Shown one piece after another: positions 46,819 to 56,611 of a DNA stretch of 64,000 nucleotides. Origin of the DNA: Bradyrhizobium prioriisuperbiae (GTDB taxonomy: Bacteria > Pseudomonadota > Alphaproteobacteria > Rhizobiales > Xanthobacteraceae). Under the pieces are notes generated by a model. The model saw only the letters and a program-made list of their open reading frames with translations, searched no databases and had not been told where the DNA came from. Every line of letters starts with the position of its first letter. The stretch's first letter is position 1. A program made the position numbers and the translations under genes. The stretch covers positions 2,170,001 through 2,234,000 of the forward strand of contig NZ_CP135921.1 in assembly GCF_032397745.1 (NCBI RefSeq), written 5' to 3'.

Positions 46819-48357
46819 ATGGTCCAGCGGGTTTCCACGGTGGCGTTCGAGGGCATCGAGGCTCGCGCCGTCGACGTCCAGGTCCAGATCATCCCCGGAT
46901 TGCCCAACTTCCTGATCGTGGGCCTGCCCGACAAGGCGGTGTCGGAAGCCCGCGAGCGGGTGCGGGCGGCGCTGGTCGCCTCCGGCCTCGCGCTGCCGGC
47001 CCGCCGCATCGTGGTCAATCTCGCGCCGGCCGACCTGCCGAAGGAAGGCAGCCATTATGATCTGCCGATCGCGCTGGGCCTGATGGCTGCGATCGGCGCA
47101 TTGCCGTCCGACGCGCTTGCGGGCTTTACCGTGCTCGGCGAACTCGGCCTCGATGGCTCGATTGCGCCCGTTGCCGGCGTGCTGCCGGCCGCCATGGGCG
47201 CCAATGGCCGCGATGAGGGCCTGATCTGCCCCGCGGCCTGCGGACCGGAAGCGGCCTGGGCAAGCCCCGACATGGAGATCATCGCGGCAAGCTCCCTGAT
47301 CCAGCTCGCCAACCACTTCAAAGGCACGCAAGTGCTGTCGCGACCGCAGGCCGCTATCCGCACTGAGGCCCCCAACCTGCTGGATCTGCGCGACATCAAG
47401 GGACAGGAGAGCGCCAAGCGCGCGCTGGAGATCGCGGCCGCCGGCGGCCATCACCTGCTGATGATCGGCGCGCCCGGCGCCGGCAAGTCGATGCTGGCGG
47501 CACGGCTGCCGTCGATCCTGCCGCCGCTGTCGCCGCAGGAATTGCTCGACGTCTCGATGATCGCCTCGGTGGCCGGCGAGATCAGGGACGGCGCGCTGAC
47601 ATCGCGGCGCCCGTTCCGCGCGCCGCATCATTCCGCCAGCATGGCCGCGCTGACCGGCGGCGGCATCCGCGCCAGGCCCGGCGAGGTATCGCTCGCCCAC
47701 AACGGCGTGCTGTTTCTGGACGAACTGCCCGAGTTCGAGCCGCGGGTGCTGGATTCGCTGCGGCAGCCGCTGGAGAACGGCGAGGTCGCGGTATCGCGGG
47801 TCAATCATCGCGTCACGTATCCCGCCCGCTTCATGATGGTGGCGGCAATGAATCCCTGCCGCTGCGGCGAAGCGTTCGCGCCGGGCTTTTCCTGCAAGCG
47901 CGGCCGCATCGACCGCTGCACGTCGGATTATCAAAGCCGCATTTCCGGCCCGCTGATGGATCGCATCGACCTGCGCATCGAAGTGCCCGCCGTCACCGCC
48001 GCCGACCTGATCCTGCCGCCGCCGGCGGAAGGCTCCGCCGAGGTCGCGGCCCGCGTGGCGGCGGCGCGCGCCATCCAGGCGCAGCGCTACGCCGCCGCCG
48101 GCTTGCCCAGCGTCCGCACCAATGCGGAAGCGCCCGCCGCCGTGCTGGAGGAGATCGCGAAGCCCGATGCCCAGGGGCTCGCACTATTGCGCGACGCCGC
48201 CGACCGCATGCGCCTGTCGGCGCGTGGTTATCACCGCGTGCTGCGGGTCGCACGCACGCTGGCCGATCTCGACGGCGTGGCCAGTGTCGGAAAACTGCAT
48301 CTGGCAGAGGCGCTGTCGTATCGCGCGCTGGCGGATGGTGTGCGCAGCGCGGCGTAA
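46819..48357 (+). CDS. comM: ComM / YifB-family Mg-chelatase-like AAA+ ATPase
   Basis: 512 residues. N-terminal Lon-protease-like domain (VSTVAFEGIEARAVDVQVQIIPGLPNFLIVGLPDKAVSEARERVRAAL), central AAA+ module with Walker A GAPGAGKSML and Walker B VLFLDELPEF, FRAPHHSAS, a zinc-type insertion with NPCRCGEAF and CKRGRIDRC, and the Mg-chelatase C-domain SARGYHRVLRVARTLADLDG. In naturally competent bacteria ComM is a helicase that drives branch migration during integration of transformed DNA. Start ATG at 46819. Confidence 0.94.
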   Translation: MVQRVSTVAFEGIEARAVDVQVQIIPGLPNFLIVGLPDKAVSEARERVRAALVASGLALPARRIVVNLAPADLPKEGSHYDLPIALGLMAAIGALPSDALAGFTVLGELGLDGSIAPVAGVLPAAMGANGRDEGLICPAACGPEAAWASPDMEIIAASSLIQLANHFKGTQVLSRPQAAIRTEAPNLLDLRDIKGQESAKRALEIAAAGGHHLLMIGAPGAGKSMLAARLPSILPPLSPQELLDVSMIASVAGEIRDGALTSRRPFRAPHHSASMAALTGGGIRARPGEVSLAHNGVLFLDELPEFEPRVLDSLRQPLENGEVAVSRVNHRVTYPARFMMVAAMNPCRCGEAFAPGFSCKRGRIDRCTSDYQSRISGPLMDRIDLRIEVPAVTAADLILPPPAEGSAEVAARVAAARAIQAQRYAAAGLPSVRTNAEAPAAVLEEIAKPDAQGLALLRDAADRMRLSARGYHRVLRVARTLADLDGVASVGKLHLAEALSYRALADGVRSAA

Positions 48358-48530
48358 TGCAATGGCGTCGAAGGCTCCAAGGAACATCCCCTCTTCGCAC
48401 AACCTCCTGATGAGCTTTGAACCCAGCACTATTTCAAACGACATACCCCATATTGCTCATCACTGAATTGCATTTGACGCATTTGTCGCGACGACGGCGC
48501 TTTTCGCCGCGCGCGAAACAGGAGATTGCC

Positions 48531-49352
48531 ATGTCCGTTGTGATGCGGTGGGATCCCACCATCCGCAATGATGTGACCGAAAGCGAGTGGCTCGAGGGCG
48601 TGAAGAGCACCTGGCATTACCTGATCGATCTGCCGCCCAACACGACCAGTCTCGCCATCATCAATGCGATACGAGGGACCGGCAAGAAGATCACGATCGT
48701 GCCGGAACCCAAGCCCTACATGCCCGATAAATCGGATGCCAACGCGCATGCCGATCCGGTCAATCCGCAGGCCGCGACCCGCCCCGGCGGCACACCGGAA
48801 GGCGGGACCAACCCGGGCTCCGGCACCGGCGGCGGTAGCGACGTGGTGCTGGCGTTTGTCGCGCAGGATTGGGACAAGCCGTCGGCGGCCGCCTCGCTGC
48901 GTGCGGCGGACGAAACGCTGCTGCACGAACTCGTGCACGCGATGCGCCAGGCGCAGGGACTGGAAGACACGATCCCGCTGGAGGCGCCGTTTGCCGTGCT
49001 GCGCAAGGGCAGCGGGAGCATTTCCTCGCTGATGAGCGGGGAGGCGGGACCGACCACCAAATACAGCCAGATCTACAATGAATATGAAGAGTTCGTCGCC
49101 ATCGTCATTACCAACATCTATCGCTCGGAAGCCCAGCGCATCGGGCTCAAGCGCGACCATCTCGGCGAGAAAGGCAAGGACGCCGAGCTCAGATACCCGC
49201 TCACCAATCCCCGCAACTTCCTCACTGTGTGGCGAACGCAGCTCGAGCAGATGAGCCGGGAGATGCCGCGGGTCTGCGGCAAGCTTGCGGAGGTCCGCTG
49301 CGCCTTTAATCCGATCTCCGAACTGTACGCGAGCCGACGCAACGCGGCGTGA
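48531..49352 (+). CDS. M91-like (NleD-type) zinc metallopeptidase
   Basis: 273 residues from the ATG at 48531 after CAGGAGATTGCC. The zinc motif HELVH is at 132-136, within DETLLHELVHAMRQAQG, and NEYEEFVAIVITNIYRSEAQR (about 183-203) supplies the third, glutamate ligand; this pair matches the M91 family of the effector NleD. Residues 70-105 are a Pro/Gly/Asn-rich linker. No Sec or Tat signal is present. Related proteins in enteropathogens are injected by type III secretion, but no secretion genes or tts-type promoter are visible here. Convergent with the GH31 gene. Confidence 0.72.
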   Translation: MSVVMRWDPTIRNDVTESEWLEGVKSTWHYLIDLPPNTTSLAIINAIRGTGKKITIVPEPKPYMPDKSDANAHADPVNPQAATRPGGTPEGGTNPGSGTGGGSDVVLAFVAQDWDKPSAAASLRAADETLLHELVHAMRQAQGLEDTIPLEAPFAVLRKGSGSISSLMSGEAGPTTKYSQIYNEYEEFVAIVITNIYRSEAQRIGLKRDHLGEKGKDAELRYPLTNPRNFLTVWRTQLEQMSREMPRVCGKLAEVRCAFNPISELYASRRNAA

Positions 49353-49391
49353 CATCTCGGACGTCGCGCTGAGCGAACAGCAGGCGGCGGC

Positions 49392-51701
49392 TCACTCGGT
49401 CGTGCGGGCAACATGCAGATTCGGCACGCCCACCCCGCGGGCGCGGATCGGTACCGCCAGCTGCCCACCGCTGACATCGAGACTAAAGCCATCGCCGTCG
49501 GGGCGCAGGCGCAATGCGATTGTCCTGCCTGCATTGCGCCAATCCGCCGTCTCGCCATCGTCGAGATAGACAACGGAAGCGCCATGATCGCGTGTTCCGA
49601 ACACGATCGCCGTCAGCCCGTTCTCGTCTTCGATCGGAACGATCGCGCCCGCGCGAACGAACAGCGGCAGCCGGCCCAGAGGGGCCGCAACGGTGACGGT
49701 TCGCCCGCCCTCGCATGGCGTGCCGTCATGCCAGTCGTACCAGCCGCCAGGATGGGCGGGCAGATAGACCTCGCGCGTGGTCGCTCCCTCCTCCAGCACC
49801 GGAGCGACAAGCAGATCGGGGCCGAGCATGAAGGCATCCTCGACGGCGCGCGCGCGCGCGTCCGCAGCGAAATCCCACAGCAGCGGGCGCACCGGCGGCA
49901 CGTCGTCCGCCGCCGCGCGCCACATCTGGGTGTAGAGATAGGGCAAAAGGCTGTGGCGCAGGTTCATCGCGGACCGGACCTGGGGAAGCACGTCGGGATG
50001 CATCCAGGGCGCGGTGACGATGCCGCTGGTTTTCCAGGAGTTCATCACCATGCGCGGCCACAGCGCGCAGAACTCGACAAAACGACAGAGCAGTTCCGGG
50101 CCGGGCGACGGGCCATGGAAGCCGCCGACGTCGTGGCCGATGTTGTAGAGCCCCGACAGGCTCATGTTCAGGCCCTGGGTCAGATTGTAGCGCAGCGTCT
50201 TCCAGGACGTCTCATTGTCGCCGCTCCAGGTCTGGCCGTAACGAGCGATGCCGGCGCCGCCGGCGCGCGTGATGGTGTAGGGGCGCTTGCTAGGTGCCTG
50301 CGCGGCCTGCGTCTCATAGGCGAGCTTGTGCATCAGCAGCGCCTGCGCGGGACGCGCCAGCATTTGCGGGAACGGCCGGCCGTCGCCATTGCACACCGCG
50401 TCCTCGTCCCAGATCTCGAATTCGTTGTTGTCGCTCCACACTGATGTGACGCCATAGGCGAGCAGCGCGTCGCGGATGCCGTCCGCCCACCACTGCCGTC
50501 CCCCGGGATTGGTGAAGTCAACATGGAAGCCAAGGCCGTCCCAGAATTGCGCCACCGCAGGCTCGCCGGTCTCGCCGTCGGCGACCAGGATGCGGTTGGT
50601 CTTTGCCTGGTCGAGCCGCGGATGATCGTCGAGCAGGCAGGGCTTGATGTTGGTGACCGGCTGCATGCCGGCCGCCTTGAGCCGCGCCATGGTCGCCGCC
50701 GGATCCGGAAACTTGTCGCGATTCCAGTTGAAGACATAGCGCCGGTTGCCGATCGAGGTGTAGCCCGAGCCGAAATGAAAGCTGTCGCAGCGAATGCCGT
50801 GGCGTTTGCACTCGTCGATAAAGGCGGTGATGCGCGCGTCCGCATCCGGCGCGTCGGCGATGGTCATGGTGGTCATCGCGAAGCCGAGCGTCCAGCGCGG
50901 CGCGAACGCCTGTCCGCCGGTCAGCCAGGAAAACCGGCGCGTCACTTCAGGTACGGTCGGGCCGGCGAGCACGTAATAGTCGAGGTCACCGTCCTCGGCA
51001 CGATAGCTGCGGAACAGCCCGTGGTAATTGTCGAGCGTGCAGCCGAGGTCGACCGCGCCAAGCGCAAGATTGTCGTAGAAGACGCCGTGAGCGCCGCGCG
51101 CGCCGTCGACAATGACAAACGGCAGCATCTTGTAGAGCGGATCGGACAGTTCGGCGTCGAAGCCGCAGGGGTCGACGGCATCGATCGCGAATCGCCGTCC
51201 GGTGCGATCGAGCGGACCGGCCTTGTCGCCGAGGCCGTAATGGCGTTCGTCCTCGTGCCGTTCCATGGCGTGCAGCAACGCGCCGGTCTTGCGCGACAGG
51301 AAATAAGCCTGGGTCGGGCGGTCGCGCAGAAATGCCTGGTCCTCGTCGGCGCGAAACCAGTCGATGCCGAACGGAGCGAGCCGCACCCGCGCGCGCAGGC
51401 CTGCTGTCACGAGCGTGATCACGCCATCGGTTTCCGACACCGTCGGCGCCGGATTGGCAAAACCTGAGACGTCATCGCGCGGCCGCCCCGCGAATGGCGG
51501 CTCGGTGCGGTTCGGGGCAATCGCCCAGCCGCGATCGAGGCGGTAGCCCTCTGGCCGGCGCAGGGTGACGCGGCCGATGTCGCTCTCGAGCATCGCGATG
51601 CGCAGCATGGCCAGCGGGGCCGCCGCCGGTCCGCTCGCGAGGTCGAACAGCGCGGCGTGGCCGTCGAGGCCGCGAAAACGGCCATGGGTCAGGGCTTTCA
51701 T
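49392..51701 (-). CDS. Glycoside hydrolase family 31 (alpha-glucosidase/alpha-xylosidase type)
   Basis: 769 residues, no signal peptide, so cytoplasmic. N-terminal galactose-mutarotase-like beta-sandwich (about 1-250), the (beta/alpha)8 barrel, and C-terminal beta domains. The nucleophile is D424 in SVWSDNNEFEIWDED, and the acid/base D495 in TWSGDNETSW. The usual GH31 motif is WxDMNE; here the Met is Asn. KPCLLDDHP and HVDFTNPGGRQWW are further family segments. It is the last gene of the ABC sugar-uptake operon, so it should split the imported alpha-glycoside. Exact linkage is unknown. Confidence 0.92.
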   Translation of the reverse strand: MKALTHGRFRGLDGHAALFDLASGPAAAPLAMLRIAMLESDIGRVTLRRPEGYRLDRGWAIAPNRTEPPFAGRPRDDVSGFANPAPTVSETDGVITLVTAGLRARVRLAPFGIDWFRADEDQAFLRDRPTQAYFLSRKTGALLHAMERHEDERHYGLGDKAGPLDRTGRRFAIDAVDPCGFDAELSDPLYKMLPFVIVDGARGAHGVFYDNLALGAVDLGCTLDNYHGLFRSYRAEDGDLDYYVLAGPTVPEVTRRFSWLTGGQAFAPRWTLGFAMTTMTIADAPDADARITAFIDECKRHGIRCDSFHFGSGYTSIGNRRYVFNWNRDKFPDPAATMARLKAAGMQPVTNIKPCLLDDHPRLDQAKTNRILVADGETGEPAVAQFWDGLGFHVDFTNPGGRQWWADGIRDALLAYGVTSVWSDNNEFEIWDEDAVCNGDGRPFPQMLARPAQALLMHKLAYETQAAQAPSKRPYTITRAGGAGIARYGQTWSGDNETSWKTLRYNLTQGLNMSLSGLYNIGHDVGGFHGPSPGPELLCRFVEFCALWPRMVMNSWKTSGIVTAPWMHPDVLPQVRSAMNLRHSLLPYLYTQMWRAAADDVPPVRPLLWDFAADARARAVEDAFMLGPDLLVAPVLEEGATTREVYLPAHPGGWYDWHDGTPCEGGRTVTVAAPLGRLPLFVRAGAIVPIEDENGLTAIVFGTRDHGASVVYLDDGETADWRNAGRTIALRLRPDGDGFSLDVSGGQLAVPIRARGVGVPNLHVARTTE

Positions 51702-51722
51702 GAGATCAGGCTCCGGGGTCGA

Positions 51723-52802
51723 TCAGGGCCGGGCGAGTGCTGCGCCGGTGTCGTCGAACAGATGAAGGTGGTCGGCGGCGAGGCGAATTGCGATCGCATC
51801 GCCACGGGCGAAGTGCGACTGGCCATCCTGGCGCAGCGTGATCTGCGGCAGGCCGGGAGCAGACGCATAGAGGAAGGTGTCGCCGCCGAGATGTTCGACG
51901 AGATCGACAGTCAGTGTCAGCATGCCTGCACCGGGCGCGACATCGATATGCTCGGGGCGGATGCCGAGCGTGACGTGCGCCCCGGCCGCGAGGCCCGAAG
52001 CCGCGCGCGGCAACGCGACCTCGCGCTCGCCAACGGTGAGGCGGAGCGTGCCGTCGTCGGAGATCACCGCCGCGGGCAGGAAGTTCATGCGCGGCGAACC
52101 AATGAAGCCCGCAACGAAAGCATTGGAGGGACGGTTGTAGAGCTCGAGCGGTGTGCCGATCTGCTCGATCCGGCCAGCCTTGAGCACCACGATACGGTCT
52201 GCGAGCGTCATGGCTTCGACCTGATCGTGGGTGACATAGATCATAGTGCCGCCGATCTCGGCATGCAGCGCGGCGAGTTCCTTGCGGGTCGCAACGCGGA
52301 GCTCCGCGTCGAGGTTCGACAGCGGCTCGTCGAACAGGAAGATCTTCGGATCGCGCACGATGGCCCGACCGATGGCGACGCGCTGGCGCTGGCCGCCGGA
52401 GAGCGCCTTGGGCTTGCGGTCCAGATAATCGGTGAGACGCAGCATGGCAGCGGTGCGGGTGACGCGTTGCTCGATCTCCGCCGGCTTCATCCCCATGTTC
52501 TCCAGCGCAAAGGCCATGTTCTTGCGCACGCTCATGTGCGGATAAAGCGCATAGGACTGGAACACCATGGCCAGCCCGCGCTCCGACGCCGGCAAATGGG
52601 TGACACGCTCGCCGTCGATATGGACGTCGCCGCTGGTCACGCTTTCGAGTCCGGCGATGACGCGCAGCAGGGTCGACTTCCCGCAGCCCGATGGACCGAC
52701 GAAAACGACGAATTCGCCATCCCTGACCGCGAGATCGATGCCATGCAGCACGTCGATGGTGCCGAAGGACTTGCGCGCGTTGGTGAGTGTGAGGTCAGCC
52801 AT
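51723..52802 (-). CDS. Sugar ABC transporter ATP-binding protein (MalK/UgpC/MsmK type)
   Basis: 359 residues. Walker A GPSGCGKST at 36-44, signature LSGGQRQRVAIGRAIV, Walker B KIFLFDEPLSNLD, the H-loop in IYVTHDQVEAMTLADRI, then a C-terminal TOBE/OB regulatory region (about 240-359, LTVGEREVALP and HVTLGIRPEHIDVAPG). Powers uptake by the two adjacent permeases. Lies 21 bp before the GH31 gene and 18 bp after the second permease. Confidence 0.95.
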   Translation of the reverse strand: MADLTLTNARKSFGTIDVLHGIDLAVRDGEFVVFVGPSGCGKSTLLRVIAGLESVTSGDVHIDGERVTHLPASERGLAMVFQSYALYPHMSVRKNMAFALENMGMKPAEIEQRVTRTAAMLRLTDYLDRKPKALSGGQRQRVAIGRAIVRDPKIFLFDEPLSNLDAELRVATRKELAALHAEIGGTMIYVTHDQVEAMTLADRIVVLKAGRIEQIGTPLELYNRPSNAFVAGFIGSPRMNFLPAAVISDDGTLRLTVGEREVALPRAASGLAAGAHVTLGIRPEHIDVAPGAGMLTLTVDLVEHLGGDTFLYASAPGLPQITLRQDGQSHFARGDAIAIRLAADHLHLFDDTGAALARP

Positions 52803-52820
52803 GTTCGATAACCCGATCGG

Positions 52821-53885
52821 TCATTTCATCCCCGTCGAGCCGATGCCCGTGGTGATGAAACGCTGGAGGAACACGAAGACGAGGGCGACGGGAATCAGCG
52901 TCACCACCGTCATTGCCAGGAGGTAGTGCCACTGGGTCTGCAGTTCGCCCTGGAAGGCGTTGAGACCGATCTGCAGCGTGTAGGTCTCGGTTTTTGTCAG
53001 CACAGCCAACGGCCACAGGAATTCGTTCCAGCGCCACATAATCGAGAAGATGGCCAACACCGCCAGCGCCGGCAGGCTCAGCGGCAGGATGATGCGCCAA
53101 TAGATCTGCCACTCGGAGGCCTTGTCCATGCGCGCGGCCTCGATCAGGTCCTTCGGCAGCGTCAGCATGTATTGCCGAAGCAGGAAGACGCCGGTCGGCG
53201 TCGCGGCGCCCGGAAGAATCACCGCCCACAGCGAGTTGACGAGGCCGAGCTTGGTCACGACCAGATAGACCGGCACCAGGATGATGGTCATCGGGATCAT
53301 AAGTGTTCCGATCACCGCCAGGGTGGCCGCCGTCTTGCCGCGGAACTCGTAGACGGCCAGCGCATAGGCGGCCATGGAATTGATCAGCAGCGTGAGCAAC
53401 GTGGCGATGACCGTCACGAACACGGAATTGGACAGGAAGCGCAGGAAAGCGAAGCGCTGCAGCGGCTCGCTGTAGTTCTCGGTCGCCAGCGCAATGCGGC
53501 GCACCGGTTGACGCTTGTCGATCGCGACACGGAATTGTTGCGAGGGGTCGGCGGGATCGACCATCTGGGCGATGAGCCCGATGCGCCGGACCTGCGCCAG
53601 TTCGCGGACCGAGCCGTCGGGAAGCGTCGCGCGGAATAGCGGCAATGGCTGCGGCTGACCGGGCACCGTCACTTCGACCTGGGAGAACGGCAGCAGCGAC
53701 GGCGGAAACTCCAGCAGCGCGCTCTGGGTCTTGAACGACGACAGCACCAGCCAGAGCACGGGGCCGAACATCAGCACCACGCCGAGCGCGAGATAGGCGT
53801 AGGCGGCGATGTCGGTCCAATGCAGCGGGTGCCCTCGCCCGTTGCGACGCTGACCCAGCAAGCCGGCGAGGCGCATGGCGGCCAT
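52821..53885 (-). CDS. Sugar ABC transporter permease (MalG-like)
   Basis: 354 residues with six predicted transmembrane segments and the EAA loop EAARMDKASEWQIYWRIILPLSLPAL that docks the ATPase. A long periplasmic insert (about residues 65-150, with PGQPQPLPLFRATLPDGSVREL) separates the first and second segments, longer than in MalG. Its ATG follows the upstream permease stop by one base; AAGGAGG inside the end of the previous gene serves as ribosome site. Confidence 0.92.
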   Translation of the reverse strand: MAAMRLAGLLGQRRNGRGHPLHWTDIAAYAYLALGVVLMFGPVLWLVLSSFKTQSALLEFPPSLLPFSQVEVTVPGQPQPLPLFRATLPDGSVRELAQVRRIGLIAQMVDPADPSQQFRVAIDKRQPVRRIALATENYSEPLQRFAFLRFLSNSVFVTVIATLLTLLINSMAAYALAVYEFRGKTAATLAVIGTLMIPMTIILVPVYLVVTKLGLVNSLWAVILPGAATPTGVFLLRQYMLTLPKDLIEAARMDKASEWQIYWRIILPLSLPALAVLAIFSIMWRWNEFLWPLAVLTKTETYTLQIGLNAFQGELQTQWHYLLAMTVVTLIPVALVFVFLQRFITTGIGSTGMK

Positions 53886-53886
53886 C

Positions 53887-54927
53887 TCAAACCTCCTTGC
53901 GCCGCGCGGCGGCGAATTGCAGCAGCGTCAGGACGAACAGCACGACACCGAGCACGACGGACGCGGCTGCGGCGAGGCCGAAGTTCTGCACCTGGTTGGA
54001 GAAGGCGGTCTCGTAGATGTACTGCACCACCATCAGCGTCGCGGTGCCGGGACCGCCACCGGTCAGCACGAACACCTCGTCGAAGGTCTGCGCGCCCTTG
54101 ATCAGCGCGAGCACGATCACCACGATCATGTTGGGCCACAGCAGCGGCAAGGTGATACGCAGCAGCACGCGCCAGCGCGGCGTCGCATCCATCTCCGCCG
54201 CCTCGTAGAGATCGGCGGGAATCGCCTGCAGGCCGGCGAGCAGGATCAGGGTGTAGAAGCCCATGTGCGCCCACACCGAGACGAACACCGCCCAGAACAT
54301 CGCCCAGCTCGGATCGACGAAGAACAGGATCTTCTGGCCACCGAGTGTGGTGATGGCGGCGTTGAGCAGCCCGTCGCGCTGCAGGATCCATTTCCAGATC
54401 AGCGCGACGACCACCGGCGACAGCAGCACGGGGAAGAAATAGACCGCACGGAAAAAGCCGCGTCCGCGGATCTTCATGTTGAGCACGAGCGCGGTGATCA
54501 GCGACAACAGCACCATCGCCGCCACCTGGAACACGACGAACTTGATGGTGTTGGCGACGCCGCGCCAGAAGTGGTCCTCGCGGCAGGTTCCCGGATCGAG
54601 ATAGGAGCCGCAGTCGAGCAGATAGGCGAACTGGTCGCCGCCGACATAGGGCCGTTCCGAGGGAAACAGCGCCGTGCCGCCGGTCACCGAGAACACGATG
54701 TTGATGCCGATCGGCAGGAACACGAACAAGCCGAAGAACGCGAAGTTGGGCAACAGGAACAGATAGGCCATGCGCCGCGCGCCGATGACGCGCTGTATCC
54801 CGCGCATCGGCCCATCGAGCAGACGCATCGCCAAGTGAACCGGCAGGACCACGACGCGCCCGAGCTCCGCGAGCACAGCGGCGCCCGTGCCACGCGCCGA
54901 TGGAGAGGCGAGCGGACTGTCCGTCAT
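53887..54927 (-). CDS. Sugar ABC transporter permease (MalF-like)
   Basis: 346 residues. Six-segment permease with a cytoplasmic N-terminal arm of about 50 residues, a periplasmic loop containing two cysteines (LLDCGSYLDPGTCRED), and the EAA motif EAAEMDATPRWRVLLRITLPLLWP. The ATG at 54927 has GGAGGG eight bases upstream; the longer frame to 55026 overlaps intergenic sequence. It pairs with the MalG-like subunit. The binding protein gene lies just upstream. Confidence 0.92.
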   Translation of the reverse strand: MTDSPLASPSARGTGAAVLAELGRVVVLPVHLAMRLLDGPMRGIQRVIGARRMAYLFLLPNFAFFGLFVFLPIGINIVFSVTGGTALFPSERPYVGGDQFAYLLDCGSYLDPGTCREDHFWRGVANTIKFVVFQVAAMVLLSLITALVLNMKIRGRGFFRAVYFFPVLLSPVVVALIWKWILQRDGLLNAAITTLGGQKILFFVDPSWAMFWAVFVSVWAHMGFYTLILLAGLQAIPADLYEAAEMDATPRWRVLLRITLPLLWPNMIVVIVLALIKGAQTFDEVFVLTGGGPGTATLMVVQYIYETAFSNQVQNFGLAAAASVVLGVVLFVLTLLQFAAARRKEV

Positions 54928-54961
54928 CGCGGTGACCCTCCGACCCCCGCCCCCGTTGTCT

Positions 54962-56254
54962 TCACTTCTTGTTGCGCTCGGCGATTTGCTGCGCGACGTC
55001 GGCGGTGATGCGCTTGTAGGCGTCATCGAGCGTGGTCTCGCCGGAGACCGCCTGGCCGAGCCGGCTGATCACCGCGTTGAAGATGATTCGGCTGTTGGTG
55101 TAGCCCTGGGTCCGGTAGGCGATCGGCGAAATCTTGGCCGCGCTTGCGGTAAAGACTTTCAGCGCGGCGGCGACGTCCGGGCTCGCCGTCGGATAGTCGA
55201 TGCCTTTTTTCGCCAGCCCAAGGTGGCCGGGCACGAACAGCGCGCGCGCATAGAACTCCGCCAGCACCGGTTCGCTTGCGAGATATTCCATCAGCCGCGC
55301 CACTTCCTTGGGATGCTTGGTCCCCTTGAACGCGATGAGACCGGCGCCGCCTGGCATGCTGCTGCAGCCGCCCGGCCCACAGGGATTGGGGACCGCCACC
55401 CAGTCGAAGGCGTTGCCGATGGTCTTGGCGAACTGGCTGGTCTGCCACGACCCGGACAGATACATCACGACTTGTGCGTTCTTGAATTCGTCGTTGGCGC
55501 CGCGATAGGCCGTGCCGGAAACCGACCCCCACAGCTCCTTCGACATCACGCCGGACTTGTGCCAGTCGTAGACCAGCTGAGCCGTCCGCTTGAAGCCTTC
55601 GTCCACCACCTCAGGTTCGCCGTTCGCACCGAAGACCTTCGTCCCTTCCGACACGGCAAGCGCATAGAAACGATGGCCGGAGCGGTCGAGCGCCAGCGGG
55701 AACGGCGCCTGGACCTTGCCCGCAACCTCTTTCACCGCCTTGGCCCAGTCCTCCCAGCTCGCCGTCTCGCCCGGCATCGCGATACCGGCCTGCTCGAACA
55801 GGGTCTTGTTGACGAACGGGCCGGAGACAGTGAGCTGGGTCATGAAGCCCGGGATCGCCTGGGTCTCACCCGGCGGGCGCATCCATGCGAGGAAGGGGCC
55901 GAAGTTGCTGTCCCAGTAGGCCGGATCCTTGAGAAGAGGCCGCAGGTCGAGGGCGTAACGCGACAGGCCGCCCATATCGACCACACGCGCCATGTCCGGG
56001 CCCTGGCCGGAGGCCAGCTGCACCGGCAGGTTTTCGTTGATCGCCTTGAAGGGCACCTGATCGAGAACGACGTCGATGTCCTTGTTCTGCTCATGGAACC
56101 GCTTGAGCAGGTCGGCCATCACCTCGCCCTCGTTGCCGTCCGAGTACCAGGTCATGCGAAGCGTGGTGGTGTCGGCCGCGGCCGGCCCGCCGAATACGGT
56201 GGCAGCCAGCAGGGACAGCGCAAAAGACATGAGGACGGGCGTGGCGGCACGCAT
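54962..56254 (-). CDS. Sugar ABC transporter solute-binding protein (family 1)
   Basis: 430 residues. Sec signal peptide (LMSFALSLLAATVFGGPAAA, cleavage near residue 27), then the MalE/UgpB-type fold: TLRMTWYSDGNEGEVMADLLKRFHEQNKDIDVVLDQVPF, ASGQGPDMARVVDMG and VVMYLSGSWQTSQF. PNPCGPGGCSS carries two close cysteines. First gene of the minus-strand operon binding protein, MalF-like, MalG-like, ATPase, GH31. The LacI operator lies 230 bp upstream. GGAGGAG precedes the start. Confidence 0.94.
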   Translation of the reverse strand: MRAATPVLMSFALSLLAATVFGGPAAADTTTLRMTWYSDGNEGEVMADLLKRFHEQNKDIDVVLDQVPFKAINENLPVQLASGQGPDMARVVDMGGLSRYALDLRPLLKDPAYWDSNFGPFLAWMRPPGETQAIPGFMTQLTVSGPFVNKTLFEQAGIAMPGETASWEDWAKAVKEVAGKVQAPFPLALDRSGHRFYALAVSEGTKVFGANGEPEVVDEGFKRTAQLVYDWHKSGVMSKELWGSVSGTAYRGANDEFKNAQVVMYLSGSWQTSQFAKTIGNAFDWVAVPNPCGPGGCSSMPGGAGLIAFKGTKHPKEVARLMEYLASEPVLAEFYARALFVPGHLGLAKKGIDYPTASPDVAAALKVFTASAAKISPIAYRTQGYTNSRIIFNAVISRLGQAVSGETTLDDAYKRITADVAQQIAERNKK

Positions 56255-56484
56255 GGTGGTTTCTCCTCCCTGTTCGCCGGCCCGTTGCGGATCCCAGCGA
56301 GATGAAGCGCCCGGGTTCCGTTCTCCGACGGACTCCCCAGCGCAGACGTTTCCCTCGACGTCGGCGTCCGCCCAATCCAGCTCCGGGTCGGACAGCCGCT
56401 TCTCACGAGTTTGGTTGCACGGCTTGCAGTGACACGAACAACAGGCAGCAAACCGCCTGCACCCCTCGTACCACTAAAAACGAC

Positions 56485-56504
56485 TTTGGCAAACGTTTGC
56501 CAAA
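56485..56504. promoter_or_regulatory. Perfect LacI-family operator
   Basis: TTTGGCAAACGTTTGCCAAA is a perfect 20-bp palindrome with the central CG of LacI/GalR-family operators. It lies between the divergent sugar operon and the LacI gene, where one repressor site could control both. Confidence 0.9.
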
Positions 56505-56611
56505 TTGTCAATCGCCGCTAAACTGGCCTTATGGCCAAGGCTGGAGGGGCTCGACAGCAGCCCCTCCAGATGACACTGAGAGCAGTGATCGGACCAGACC
56601 CCCGGAGGCCG

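Noticed and set aside
48358..48530. Type III secretion tts-box promoter before the M91-like gene
   Set aside because: No GTCAG...CGAAAGCTAA-like sequence could be found in the upstream region.
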